Virus record (IMG/VR): IMGVR_UViG_3300030060_003615 | Location: 38,798-63,031 of that record | Direction: 5' to 3' (one strand) | DNA length: 24,234 nucleotides | Source: a virus | In this document: piece by piece, positions 8,154 to 15,908 of the stretch | Layout: each line of letters starts with the position of its first letter | How positions within the stretch are numbered: position 1 is the first letter of the stretch | Translations under genes and position numbers: made by a program | The notes under the pieces: model-generated | The model's input: the letters and a program-made list of their open reading frames with translations, nothing else | The model's database searches: none | Told to the model about the DNA's origin: nothing

Positions 8154-8535
8154 TATGTATATCTTTTATAAAATCATAACCTATTGTCTCTAACTTATCC
8201 TTAAGAGATTCAGTAAACTCCTGAACCGCTATCTTTGCTGCTTCACTGGGAACTTCTTTTTTTGCAATAATGTCAAATACTTCATTGAAAGTACATGCAG
8301 TTATTAAAGCTTTGTCAGTTAATTTTGCAACTTTCTTATAAAACTTAGGATAGTTTTCATGTATCCATGAGTTTGGAGTCTTACCAAACTTGCATAATAA
8401 AATTAGAGGTATTACATTATTCTTATCCATTTTAGAATCCTCCATAATAGTCAATGCAACATTCCAGTTTTCTTGATCATCAGACTGTAACATTTGTTTC
8501 ATTGACTCATATTGTTCTCTATTTATAATTTTCAT
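8137..8535 (-). CDS. Unknown helical protein, 132 residues
   Basis: No family recognised. The sequence is almost entirely amphipathic helices (for example NVIPLILLCKFGK near 39-51 and EAAKIAVQEFTESLKDKLE near 98-116), with a look of stacked helical repeats, and no signal peptide or metal site. The stop lies 17 bases inside the VWA gene, so translation of the two is probably coupled. That makes it a candidate third component or adaptor of the MoxR-VWA unit, inferred from linkage alone. Confidence 0.75.
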   Translation of the reverse strand: MKIINREQYESMKQMLQSDDQENWNVALTIMEDSKMDKNNVIPLILLCKFGKTPNSWIHENYPKFYKKVAKLTDKALITACTFNEVFDIIAKKEVPSEAAKIAVQEFTESLKDKLETIGYDFIKDIHIEFKE

Positions 8536-8538
8536 TTT

Positions 8539-8880
8539 TTAGTCCTCTATTTTTTGAGTTTTAATCATCCACTTTGGAGGATTACTTAAATTATCTATCC
8601 ACTCTTTTGCAGAAGGAATATGTCCAAGACAATCCTCCTTAACATGTTGCTCACCAACATATCTAGTGTATACAGTTTTACCATCTGAATTAATAAAACT
8701 TTTTCCAAATTTTTCTTCACATAAAAATATGCCTTCAGAATGATGTCTAAATAAACGATGCTTGCTATGACCTATCCATGATTTTGTATCATCAAACCAA
8801 TCATGAATATGTATATAATCTTCTGCAATACCTCCCCATTTTTTTACTGAGGACTTAGCATGTTGTAACGGATGTGCCAT
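8539..8880 (-). CDS. DUF6915-like small protein
   Basis: 113 residues from the ATG at 8880. An upstream TTG (8907) is open, but the ATG overlaps the previous stop as TAATG, and the family N terminus reads MAHPLQHAKSS, so 8880 is preferred. The first 60 residues are dense in His, Trp and Asp (KKWGG, IHDWFD, HRLFRHHSEGIF), matching my memory of a small phage and bacterial family listed as DUF6915; the C terminus (EQHVKEDCLGHIP) fits too. The clustered His/Asp/Glu residues could bind metal, but no activity is known to me. It lies 3 bases upstream of the 132-residue gene. Confidence 0.7.
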   Translation of the reverse strand: MAHPLQHAKSSVKKWGGIAEDYIHIHDWFDDTKSWIGHSKHRLFRHHSEGIFLCEEKFGKSFINSDGKTVYTRYVGEQHVKEDCLGHIPSAKEWIDNLSNPPKWMIKTQKIED

Positions 8881-9377
8881 TATGCCTGGTATAATTGTTT
8901 TTTCCAATCTATCCCAGTATTGTTTACACCACCTTCATGATGATAATTATCTGTCTCAGTTCTATAGCAATTGTTATTACATTTCCATTGCATTGTATCA
9001 ACATTAAAAGTCAGAATTCCATAACCTCCATCATTATTCCACCAATCCTCTACATCATTTAAAATAGTATTTTCAAAAAATTCTACTAAATAATTTTCTA
9101 TTTCATCTGAACATACTTCATCTGACATACTTTGATGTATATCCCATTCACTCCAGTCCATTAGTTCTTCTACAGATGTATTATCTTCCTTTAAACTTTC
9201 ATGAGTGTATAAACCAAAGTTTTCTATACACCCACTATCTCCTGATCCATTATATGATATCTGAATAGCAACAACGCCCATATCTTTTAACTTAAAGCAT
9301 ATAGTTGGCATGTCTAATTCATTCTCTTTATGCTTTTCTGCCCTGCGTTCTTGCACGCTTTGATAATAATTATTCAT
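8880..9377 (-). CDS. DUF6878-like acidic protein
   Basis: 165 residues, strongly acidic. A strand-rich N-terminal half carries ISYNGSGDSGCIENF (about 40-54) and the C-terminal half has WWNNDGGYGILTFNVD (about 117-132), then NNNCYRTETDNYHHEGG. This GSGDSG plus GGYG pattern is what I recall of the DUF6878 family of phage and plasmid proteins, whose function is unknown. Acidic surface and small size would suit a DNA mimic or inhibitor of a host protein, but nothing here proves it. It overlaps the preceding zinc-finger gene by 8 bases and the next gene by 1 base, so it is translationally coupled on both sides. Confidence 0.72.
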   Translation of the reverse strand: MNNYYQSVQERRAEKHKENELDMPTICFKLKDMGVVAIQISYNGSGDSGCIENFGLYTHESLKEDNTSVEELMDWSEWDIHQSMSDEVCSDEIENYLVEFFENTILNDVEDWWNNDGGYGILTFNVDTMQWKCNNNCYRTETDNYHHEGGVNNTGIDWKKQLYQA

Positions 9378-9552
9378 TTTTTTCTTTTCTTTTTTTATAA
9401 TGTTTCTTAATTATACCATCTCCAATAGCAGATAGTCTAACTGGTATTACTATATGTGTGTTACAATAATCACAACATCTACCTTCAGCAACAGGTGCTG
9501 GATTGTTTCCATATCCTGTATACTCTTCTTCACATATACTACACTTTTTCAT
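9370..9552 (-). CDS. Small zinc-finger phage protein
   Basis: 60 residues. C4-x2-C7 and C27-x2-C30 (CSICEEEYTGYGNNPAPV, then GRCCDYCN) make a four-cysteine zinc-binding fold, followed by the IVIPVRL strand and a Lys-rich tail. Proteins with this GYGNNPxPV and CCDxCN pattern are common in phages of several host phyla; function unknown, probably nucleic-acid or protein binding. It overlaps both neighbours (14 bases upstream, 8 bases downstream), as in a compact early operon. Confidence 0.75.
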   Translation of the reverse strand: MKKCSICEEEYTGYGNNPAPVAEGRCCDYCNTHIVIPVRLSAIGDGIIKKHYKKRKEKNE

Positions 9553-9886
9553 CTTGATTTTTTAATGAATTAAAAGCAGCGTCAGTTAGTTCCCATCTTG
9601 TTAAACGAAACTCATAACCTACATCAGATAAAGCTTGATTTATCCAAAAACATATATGACTAGGCGGTTCACTATCTAATATTTCTCCATACTTCTTGTC
9701 ATTATTAGAAGCTTTCATAACCTTTTTACCTATATAATCATAAAGTTCTTCTTCAGTTATTCTTTTTCTAGAATATACCTTTTTAATACCTGATTTAACA
9801 ATAGATCTAACTTTATCATTTCCTTTATCTGTAAACATTTCAAAGCCTGATTTATCTACTCTTGAAATTAGCTTTTCTTTTTCCAT
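9539..9886 (-). CDS. Unknown protein, 115 residues
   Basis: No family recognised. A basic N-terminal half (KSGIKKVYSRKRITEEELYDYI) precedes a segment with a conserved look, SEPPSHICFWINQALSDVGYEFRL (about 72-95), then a helical end. Soluble, without membrane segments. The ATG directly abuts the stop of the RuvC-like gene (no gap), and its end overlaps the zinc-finger gene by 14 bases, so it is expressed with the replication run. Confidence 0.72.
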   Translation of the reverse strand: MEKEKLISRVDKSGFEMFTDKGNDKVRSIVKSGIKKVYSRKRITEEELYDYIGKKVMKASNNDKKYGEILDSEPPSHICFWINQALSDVGYEFRLTRWELTDAAFNSLKNQDEKV

Positions 9887-10405
9887 TTAATTAAATTTTC
9901 TACGTGAATACTCTGCCATTAATAAGGCATCAATTAATCCATCATGTGGTTTCTTAGCGCGTTCTGTCATAGTTAAATCCATGTGTGGAAATAATCTTTT
10001 AGCTGCTACTTCTGCCATAGCTTTAGTATCTCTTCTATTACTTCCTGATTTCTTTAACTCTGTTACGCCTTGAAACATTTCTTCCTGCCATTTCTTTGCG
10101 GGTACCATTGTATAAGGAACAGCTCTAGCTATAAGCATAGCTTCTAATGATCCTGCTTGATACCCCATTGAGAATGCTGTTGTTTTACTGGTGCCATATA
10201 TAACACCAAGCTTCTCAAATACTACATGTCCATTGAAACCTTCAAATTTTTCAATAAGCTCATGTAGTTTATAATAATCCATTTTGCCTTTTAACACAGG
10301 CATAGGATGTATATCTATTTTTATTTCATTATTACCTTGATCTTCCATAACACAGATTGCGCCTTTTAGACCAATGTCAATACCTACGTGCCATTTTCTA
10401 TTCAT
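9887..10405 (-). CDS. RuvC-like Holliday junction resolvase (RNase H fold)
   Basis: 172 residues, the usual size for phage RuvC-like enzymes. The four acidic positions of the RNase H fold are in place: D10 in GIDIGLKGA, E64 in VVFEKLG, and D155 and D159 in KKPHDGLIDALLMAEY. The middle contains SMGYQAGSLEAML and a basic loop (KKSGSNRRDTKA) expected to contact DNA. The predicted role is metal-dependent cleavage of four-way or branched junctions produced during replication and recombination before packaging. It overlaps the primase gene by 4 bases (ATGA-type junction). Confidence 0.88.
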   Translation of the reverse strand: MNRKWHVGIDIGLKGAICVMEDQGNNEIKIDIHPMPVLKGKMDYYKLHELIEKFEGFNGHVVFEKLGVIYGTSKTTAFSMGYQAGSLEAMLIARAVPYTMVPAKKWQEEMFQGVTELKKSGSNRRDTKAMAEVAAKRLFPHMDLTMTERAKKPHDGLIDALLMAEYSRRKFN

Positions 10406-11403
10406 ATGGGTAAGTTTTTAGTTGTACCTGTTAAGGCATTAGTTAGTACGGGATACAAATGAAATCTTGTATTCTTTATACCGTGTGCTTCTATTGAATC
10501 TGATAGATCTTTTTCTAGTTTTAAATGAGCATATGGTATATTAAATTTATCCTGGTATTTAAGCATTGCTTTCAAACCGGGTTCATCATTGTCAAATAAT
10601 GTACATACATTTTTATACTTATCTTTAAACTTATCTATTAATCTTTCTGGGATCAAAGTATTCTCACTATCTGGAGCAACAACCTCTGCGTTAACAAATC
10701 CAAGTTTCTTGAATGATAACAAATCTTTCATGCTACTGCATATAACTAAATATGGTTGCTCATAAGTAAGTTGATCTATACCTTGTATATGATCTTTAAC
10801 TTTAAAAAATCTTGTCTTAGCGAGCGGTGTATATATCTTGTATAACAAACCTTTATTAGTAAAGTATCCATATATACATTGCCCTACAAGCTTTAGTTCA
10901 TCATTACAATCTTCTTTATATAGGGTGTAATGATCCAAAGGAGAAACGTTATATTGTTCTAATAACTTAGAATCAATTCTGTATTTCATCCAATACTTTT
11001 TATCCATTGCATTCCAGTTTCTTGGAACGGCTTGTTTTATCTTGTACTTACTTCTTATTTTAAATTCTCTTAATGCAAACTCTTCACCGCCATCTAGAAT
11101 ATACTGACTATAATCATTTAATATTCTCATAGCTGTTTGTTTTGCAGAACTATAATCAAACAGAATCTTTACAAGTTCAAATGCTGTACCCTTTTTATCA
11201 GACGAAAAACATTTGAAGTAATATCTTTCTGTGTCTGTATTATAAAATACATACATAGAAGGATTAGAATCTTTCTTATTGAAAACTGAAGTAAGCTTTA
11301 CATCTTGTCCTGTAAGTTTCTCTTTTAATTTAAGATAGTACTCAAAGATCCACTCTTCTGGAACTTTAGATATATCTGTAATAATGTGTTTTGTTCTTAA
11401 CAT
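10402..11403 (-). CDS. DnaG-type primase with TOPRIM domain
   Basis: 333 residues. The C-terminal half is a TOPRIM domain: LVICSSMKDLLSF (about 219-231) stands where most primases have VEGxxD, and D271-N-D273 is the metal-binding DxD, with K298-D-L-S-D302 as the third acidic cluster. The N-terminal part (FNKKDSNPSMYVF at 41-53 and KCFSSDKKGTAFELV at 64-78) aligns with the CHC2 zinc domain, but only one cysteine remains, so zinc is probably not bound. It should make RNA primers on the lagging strand with the DnaB-type helicase at 13541-14545. A terminator sits immediately upstream (11416-11448), so expression needs read-through or a local promoter. Confidence 0.85.
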   Translation of the reverse strand: MLRTKHIITDISKVPEEWIFEYYLKLKEKLTGQDVKLTSVFNKKDSNPSMYVFYNTDTERYYFKCFSSDKKGTAFELVKILFDYSSAKQTAMRILNDYSQYILDGGEEFALREFKIRSKYKIKQAVPRNWNAMDKKYWMKYRIDSKLLEQYNVSPLDHYTLYKEDCNDELKLVGQCIYGYFTNKGLLYKIYTPLAKTRFFKVKDHIQGIDQLTYEQPYLVICSSMKDLLSFKKLGFVNAEVVAPDSENTLIPERLIDKFKDKYKNVCTLFDNDEPGLKAMLKYQDKFNIPYAHLKLEKDLSDSIEAHGIKNTRFHLYPVLTNALTGTTKNLPI

Positions 11404-11415
11404 AATACTTAGAAT

Positions 11416-11448
11416 AAAAAAAGGAGAGCCCTAAAAGAACTCTCCTTT
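11416..11448 (-). terminator. Intrinsic terminator downstream of the ssDNA-binding protein gene
   Basis: A 9-bp inverted repeat (AAAGGAGAG at 11420-11428, CTCTCCTTT at 11440-11448, 11-base loop). On the minus strand the stem is followed by seven U residues from 11422 to 11416, a standard rho-independent terminator. It separates the abundant-type ssDNA-binding protein gene from the primase gene and would lower primase expression relative to it. Confidence 0.8.
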
Positions 11449-11483
11449 AAATGATGAAATATACTTACTTTTCTTTCTACTTT

Positions 11484-12179
11484 TTATAAATCAAACTCAG
11501 GAGCGTTAGCAACTTTGTCCATTAGAGGTTCTTTAGAATCATCACCAAAACTTTCTACGTCAGCAGGCGGTTCAGCTTTAATTAAGTGATCCTCTATATT
11601 ATATTCATGTACATCACCTGTACCTTCAGCAGTATAACCTTTAGTTCTGTTAGCATATTTTGCAAAAAACATATCATAGCCAAGATAACCATTCTTTTTA
11701 TAGAATTCTTTACCAGCTACACAACAGTCTAACCACTTATCTTTGAAAGGTGCATCACTATTGAATGCTTCTACAAACTCTTCAATAGTTTCATACTTAT
11801 CATCAGCTTTTTTGAACCAATCAGAACAACCTGTTTCAGCACAAAAATTCTTAATGAACTTTAGTATTTCATTATCTCTATAAATAGTGTCACCTCTTTT
11901 GGTTTCACCATCTTTATAAAACCATCTTTGAGATTTAACTTGACCTACTTGGCCTTCATATCTACCTAATGATTCATCATCTGGGTTAATAAAGAATCCT
12001 TCAAACCCTTCAATAGGTTTAGTTTCAACACTTAAATTCACAAAATATGAATTGTCTTTTTCCATAAAAGACCATTGTTTCAATTCAATATTATTCACTT
12101 TTAAGGTGTGATTACCTGGAGTTATTGTCTTTGGAGTTCCTCCGTCTCCACCTGTTTTTACATCTTTTGTACTTAACAT
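11484..12179 (-). CDS. Candidate single-stranded DNA-binding protein
   Basis: 231 residues. The reasons are indirect: a beta-rich N-terminal domain (GNHTLKVNNIELKQWSF, YFVNLSVETKP) as in OB-fold proteins, aromatic residues spread along the strands, and an acidic tail ending NAPEFDL that resembles the protein-docking tip of bacterial SSB. It lies 18 bases downstream of a Sak4-like recombinase, a common phage pairing, and is followed by a strong terminator as expected for a highly expressed gene. AAATTTAAATT at 12186-12196 precedes the ATG. I do not recognise a named family with certainty. Confidence 0.6.
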   Translation of the reverse strand: MLSTKDVKTGGDGGTPKTITPGNHTLKVNNIELKQWSFMEKDNSYFVNLSVETKPIEGFEGFFINPDDESLGRYEGQVGQVKSQRWFYKDGETKRGDTIYRDNEILKFIKNFCAETGCSDWFKKADDKYETIEEFVEAFNSDAPFKDKWLDCCVAGKEFYKKNGYLGYDMFFAKYANRTKGYTAEGTGDVHEYNIEDHLIKAEPPADVESFGDDSKEPLMDKVANAPEFDL

Positions 12180-12197
12180 ACTTTCAAATTTAAATTA

Positions 12198-12971
12198 TTA
12201 ATCTATGTATATTTCATCCCAGTTTGTTACCAAACCTTTGTCAGTCATTTCAGACACAACAATTTCTCTATTCTTCAAATGATCAGGTCTAGCACCACAG
12301 CTAACACCGTCATTTGTTTTAAAGCTCAATATGTTTTTATTGCCTTTTCTAAAAAGATAACCAATAGCATCAGATTGAGAAGACATAATTCTTTTAATCT
12401 TTCCTGTTAAATCAAGATCAGCACTTGTAAATTCAGCTCCTGCTTTTTCTAACATAACATCTTTAACGTGTCCAACTAATATAATTCTTGGTGCTAAAGA
12501 TTTTAAATATTCTGTCATTTTGGTAATAGCTTGTCTCAAATAGACATAGCCCGCACCATTAGGTAAGTTTAATATATTACCATATTGTGCTTTACCACTA
12601 GCTGTGGATATCCTGCCATCAGCACCTTTTTTATACCAATTTTTACCCATTGAAGTCCGTGAATATAGTATTTCTGCAAAAGGAATGCAAATTTCTTCTA
12701 ATGCTGTAATAGTATCTACTGCAATATACTTGTATGGTTTTCCTTCTGATTTTATTTGTTCTCCAATAGCTTTGATATCTTCTATTGTATGTGCTTTTAT
12801 CTTTAATGCATCAACATAGTCAGATCCATCTTCAAGATCTAATATTAAACAATTGTCTAATCCTGCTAATAGCGCAGTCTTACCTACTTTAGGCTTAGAG
12901 AATATAATTAGATTCTTAGGACTTTGTGCTGTTGCTTTAACTTTTTTCTTAGGTAATTTTACTTCTGTCAT
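12198..12971 (-). CDS. Sak4-like RecA-fold ATPase (AAA_24 type)
   Basis: 257 residues. Walker A is S25-KPKVGK31-T32 after a short basic N terminus, D45 to D47 follows in ILDLEDGSD, and Walker B is IAVDT ending D86. The compact RecA core without DnaB or RecA extra domains fits phage Sak4 single-strand annealing/recombination ATPases, which cooperate with an SSB; the candidate SSB is the next gene. FTSADLDLTGK and SQSDAIGYLFR (about 197-218) match the beta-strand region typical of the family. It starts 1 base after the 185-residue gene ends. Confidence 0.82.
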   Translation of the reverse strand: MTEVKLPKKKVKATAQSPKNLIIFSKPKVGKTALLAGLDNCLILDLEDGSDYVDALKIKAHTIEDIKAIGEQIKSEGKPYKYIAVDTITALEEICIPFAEILYSRTSMGKNWYKKGADGRISTASGKAQYGNILNLPNGAGYVYLRQAITKMTEYLKSLAPRIILVGHVKDVMLEKAGAEFTSADLDLTGKIKRIMSSQSDAIGYLFRKGNKNILSFKTNDGVSCGARPDHLKNREIVVSEMTDKGLVTNWDEIYID

Positions 12972-12972
12972 T

Positions 12973-13530
12973 TTAAAAAGGTTTATTTTCTTCTAGATCA
13001 TTAATTAAATTATTTAGCCACTTCTTGTGACTTACCGGTACTTTCCACTGTATTGCTGCGTAATCTCTCAATGTCATTGAATTGAAAGGCACGTCTGCAT
13101 CTGCATCTGGTAGTGGTTCAAACAACATTTGTTGTTTTACTTCAGGTTTCTTTTCAACCTCTATAAGTTCATCAATAGGTATTAAGAAGCGTCTATCTCC
13201 TGTACTTGGATGAGGTTCAGACTGTGGATACTCAGTTTCATATGAATCATTGTATACCCACTTCCATAACCTTCTTTCAGGATCTTCAGGTTCATAGTCT
13301 CTACTTACAAATTCTGTATATAGATCTACTCCACCTTCTATTTCACTTGGATAAAAAGAGACTATTAATTCACCTTCATGTTTATAACACATTCTAGGTA
13401 TAAACTTTGGTTGTTTAACTCCCTCTTGTTTAAATAATTCCAAATGTTTATCTTGTAACTTTGCTATCTTCTCTCTCTTTGTTAATATATCTTTCTTTTT
13501 TTCCTTATTACTTCTGGTTTTTAATCCCAT
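12973..13530 (-). CDS. Unknown protein between helicase and Sak4 genes, 185 residues
   Basis: No family recognised. A very basic N-terminal helix (KTRSNKEKKKDILTKREK, 4-21) is followed by a beta-rich middle (GELIVSFYPSEIEGGVDLY) and a Trp- and Pro-containing end with an acidic DADAD stretch near 138. The basic start could bind DNA. It is 10 bases after the DnaB-type gene and 1 base before the Sak4-like gene, so a replication accessory role (for example helicase loading) is possible from position only. Confidence 0.75.
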   Translation of the reverse strand: MGLKTRSNKEKKKDILTKREKIAKLQDKHLELFKQEGVKQPKFIPRMCYKHEGELIVSFYPSEIEGGVDLYTEFVSRDYEPEDPERRLWKWVYNDSYETEYPQSEPHPSTGDRRFLIPIDELIEVEKKPEVKQQMLFEPLPDADADVPFNSMTLRDYAAIQWKVPVSHKKWLNNLINDLEENKPF

Positions 13531-13540
13531 CTTTTTCTTT

Positions 13541-14545
13541 TTAACTTGTTCTTACTGACTTAACATGAACTCCAGGTGTATTCATTTCTAAAACTTTCAT
13601 CTGATCAAATAGACCTTTAAAGAAGCTCATCCTAGTGTCACCGTTTCTACATTTTAGAAAATGCCAAACTAAAACTGAGTCATCATCAATAATATATCTA
13701 TCTGGCCCATAATACTTTATAAACTTTTTAGCTGGTCTGTTAACACCAACTACTAGATCTGCATGTTGAAACAATGCATCACCTCCAAGCAAGTCAGTTT
13801 CTAATATATAATTTCCATACTTACCATCTTCATTCCTTTCAGGAGATTCTACCTCTCTCTTTAATTGTGATAATACAATAAAAGCTATAGGAAATCTTTT
13901 TTTAAGGTTAGTTAATGCTTCACCTAGATTATAAAGCATATCTGTTTTACCTCCTTCTGATTTACTTTTCTTAAATAAATTAGAATGATCAACTGTTACA
14001 ACAGTATTAACATAAACTTTCTTATCATTAATTATTTGAGCATATGTTTCCATATAATCTGTAACAATCTTTTTAAAAGTTTCAATAGTACAAGGATTCT
14101 CTACTATATCTACTGGAAACTTATCTATGTCAACCATCTTTTTAGCATGGTCATGTAACTTTTTAAAGTCATCTACTGTGAGCTTGTTGTTTTCATCAGC
14201 ACTACATACATACTTATATGATTTTTTCAGTGTTGATGAAAACTCTCTGACTTTAGATGCTCTAGCTACCATTTCAAACTGGAATTCTAGAACTCTAATT
14301 GTCTGCCCATTGTTAATTTCAAATCCTTCTCTTACAATCTGATCTTTAATTAACGTTTTACCTGTACCAGGTCTACCACCTATAACTGTTAGTGATTGCC
14401 ACTCAAAGCCATTGACTCCTGCATCATTCACTTTAGGCCATGGTGTTTTAAAGCTTGTAATTAAGCCTTGTCTTCTTGCATGTATATAGCTTAAGGCTTC
14501 TTGATAACCTTTCTTTTGACTTTCCCACGGTTTGTTACTATTCAT
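13541..14545 (-). CDS. DnaB-type replicative helicase
   Basis: 334 residues. Walker A is G57-RPGTGK63-T64 in a TVIGG context, Walker B is VVTVDHSN with its Asp in the VTVDH strand (about residue 186), and IVLSQLKRE (about 221-229) is the DnaB motif H3. The GGDALFQHADLVVGVNRP stretch corresponds to the final core strands. The protein is shorter than bacterial DnaB (about 450-470) because the N-terminal primase-contact domain is reduced to about 40 residues, so contact with the primase must differ. The predicted role is unwinding of the fork as a hexamer. It overlaps the membrane-protein gene upstream by 4 bases. Confidence 0.9.
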   Translation of the reverse strand: MNSNKPWESQKKGYQEALSYIHARRQGLITSFKTPWPKVNDAGVNGFEWQSLTVIGGRPGTGKTLIKDQIVREGFEINNGQTIRVLEFQFEMVARASKVREFSSTLKKSYKYVCSADENNKLTVDDFKKLHDHAKKMVDIDKFPVDIVENPCTIETFKKIVTDYMETYAQIINDKKVYVNTVVTVDHSNLFKKSKSEGGKTDMLYNLGEALTNLKKRFPIAFIVLSQLKREVESPERNEDGKYGNYILETDLLGGDALFQHADLVVGVNRPAKKFIKYYGPDRYIIDDDSVLVWHFLKCRNGDTRMSFFKGLFDQMKVLEMNTPGVHVKSVRTS

Positions 14546-14763
14546 AGATCTTCTGTTTCTGAACTAGTATTTTCTGCTTCTACTATTCCTGAATACTCTT
14601 TAACAAATTTACAAAAATATTCCATAAATCCCATAATTATCTCTATTATAATCCACTGAAATATAGTGACTTTGAGTAAGAATAAATTAACAATAAACCA
14701 TGCGCATAAAGAAAAAGAAATGCCTATTAAGAAACCATGTATTTTCTTTTTTCTTTCACTCAT
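14542..14763 (-). CDS. Small membrane protein, two predicted helices
   Basis: 73 residues from the ATG at 14763, which lies one base after the preceding stop; an in-frame TTG at 14772 is possible but less likely. Two hydrophobic helices (about 9-30 and 33-50) follow a basic SERKKK start, and the acidic C-terminal tail (EAENTSSETEDL) should face the cytoplasm or periplasm depending on topology. No family recognised. Finding a membrane protein directly before the DnaB-type helicase (4-base overlap) suggests membrane tethering of replication or a lysis or exclusion function; neither is shown. Confidence 0.72.
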   Translation of the reverse strand: MSERKKKIHGFLIGISFSLCAWFIVNLFLLKVTIFQWIIIEIIMGFMEYFCKFVKEYSGIVEAENTSSETEDL

Positions 14764-14764
14764 A

Positions 14765-15391
14765 TTATACAACTTTTGTGGAGAATGTAGCTTTTTTAAC
14801 TACTTCACCTCCTGATTTTATAAACTCACAATAATCAGCTAATTTGCTGATAAAACTATTTGTCCCAGCTGGTTGCTTTCTTACAAAGTATTGAGAACAA
14901 GTCATATATTTCTTGTCATAATCAAACTCTGATACATAAAGTTCCGTTGCTAATAAAATAGTTGGCCAATCATATTCATGATTGTCAAAGAACCATCTAA
15001 AACATGTCTCTAGATTTCCTATTGCACTTCTTGCAGCTCTACCACTAGGTAGTTTTTCATTAGGAAAAATATTTCTAAATGCTAAAATGTTTTCTTTGTA
15101 ATTTTTGTTCATCAGTTGAGCAGATGTTTTACTTTTTTGAATCTTAAATAACCTCTCAACTTTCTTAATAAGGGTAACACTTTTAGGTGCTAGTACATAC
15201 CCGTGCTCTACATCTTTGTTTGTTACCCATTTATCTTCTATCAAACTTTTAAGTTCTAGTCTTAGATTCATTCTGATAGGTGTAACTGAGTCATGCATGC
15301 AGCATAACAAATAATACTGATTAGGAGTTAGTTTAGCTGACGTAATCATATCAAACAGCTCCATCTGTTTTAACAACACATTGTTCTTCAT
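14765..15391 (-). CDS. Candidate replication initiator or helicase loader (winged-helix type)
   Basis: 208 residues. The N-terminal 60 residues (LTPNQYYLLCCMHDSV, then LKSLIEDKWVTNK) look like the winged-helix domain of phage replisome organisers. The C-terminal part (FPNEKLPSGRAARSAIGN, WPTILLATELYVSEF, MTCSQYFVRK) resembles the DnaD-like helical domain. Its place two genes upstream of the DnaB-type helicase is where phages usually keep the initiator or loader. The start overlaps the preceding gene by 41 bases and is preceded by TTTAAATTTAAA at 15399-15410; a later ATG at codon 10 is also possible. The assignment rests on pattern and position, not on a certain family match. Confidence 0.6.
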   Translation of the reverse strand: MKNNVLLKQMELFDMITSAKLTPNQYYLLCCMHDSVTPIRMNLRLELKSLIEDKWVTNKDVEHGYVLAPKSVTLIKKVERLFKIQKSKTSAQLMNKNYKENILAFRNIFPNEKLPSGRAARSAIGNLETCFRWFFDNHEYDWPTILLATELYVSEFDYDKKYMTCSQYFVRKQPAGTNSFISKLADYCEFIKSGGEVVKKATFSTKVV

Positions 15392-15908
15392 ATATATTTT
15401 TAAATTTAAAGCATGAACTGCCTGGATTAAATACTAAATCAAAATCTTCCGATCCTTTCTTATCCCAATCTTCTTTGTACATAAAGATCCATCCTTGTGT
15501 AATGTATCTAAGATTACCGTTTTCTAGTTTTACTGGTTTTCTTAGAGATTGTTTTACAACAGGTGTCTTTCTTTTCCCTTTACACATTAATTCAATTCTT
15601 TGTGGTATCTCATTTAAAATATACCCTGCAGACTCTGCACTAGAAAACAACCAATACTTAATGTATTTATGTTCTTTCTTAGCTTCATCTATGCTATATC
15701 CTATTACTGCTTTCTTTTTAGGAAATAACTTTGAATAAATGTTTAAGGCCATTTGCATATACTGAACTTCAATTAAAAGTTTATGGACTTTATCAGTCTC
15801 CATATCTTTCATTACTTCAGCTGTTTCTGTATATCTGTGTAACTCATAAACGTATTTTTCTAGTTGAAGAACTTCTTCTTGAGTTACTGGTAATTTGTGT
15901 TTAGCCAT
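15351..15908 (-). CDS. Unknown protein at the head of the replication operon, 185 residues
   Basis: No family recognised. The first 100 residues are helical and partly coiled-coil-like (EEVLQLEKYVYELHRYTETAEVM); the end is beta-rich with QGWIFMYKEDW and a Cys/Phe-containing tail. It is the first gene of the minus-strand replication run, starting 66 bases from the divergent plus-strand cassette, so it may be a regulator. The last 41 bases overlap the next gene in another frame. TAAATTTAAAT at 15921-15931 precedes the start. Confidence 0.75.
   Translation of the reverse strand: MAKHKLPVTQEEVLQLEKYVYELHRYTETAEVMKDMETDKVHKLLIEVQYMQMALNIYSKLFPKKKAVIGYSIDEAKKEHKYIKYWLFSSAESAGYILNEIPQRIELMCKGKRKTPVVKQSLRKPVKLENGNLRYITQGWIFMYKEDWDKKGSEDFDLVFNPGSSCFKFKNIYEEQCVVKTDGAV

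Noticed and set aside
8881-8907. Nine-codon extension of the DUF6915-like gene from a TTG
   Set aside because: The internal ATG at 8880 overlaps the preceding stop as TAATG and matches the expected MAHPL start; the extension would only lie inside the upstream gene.
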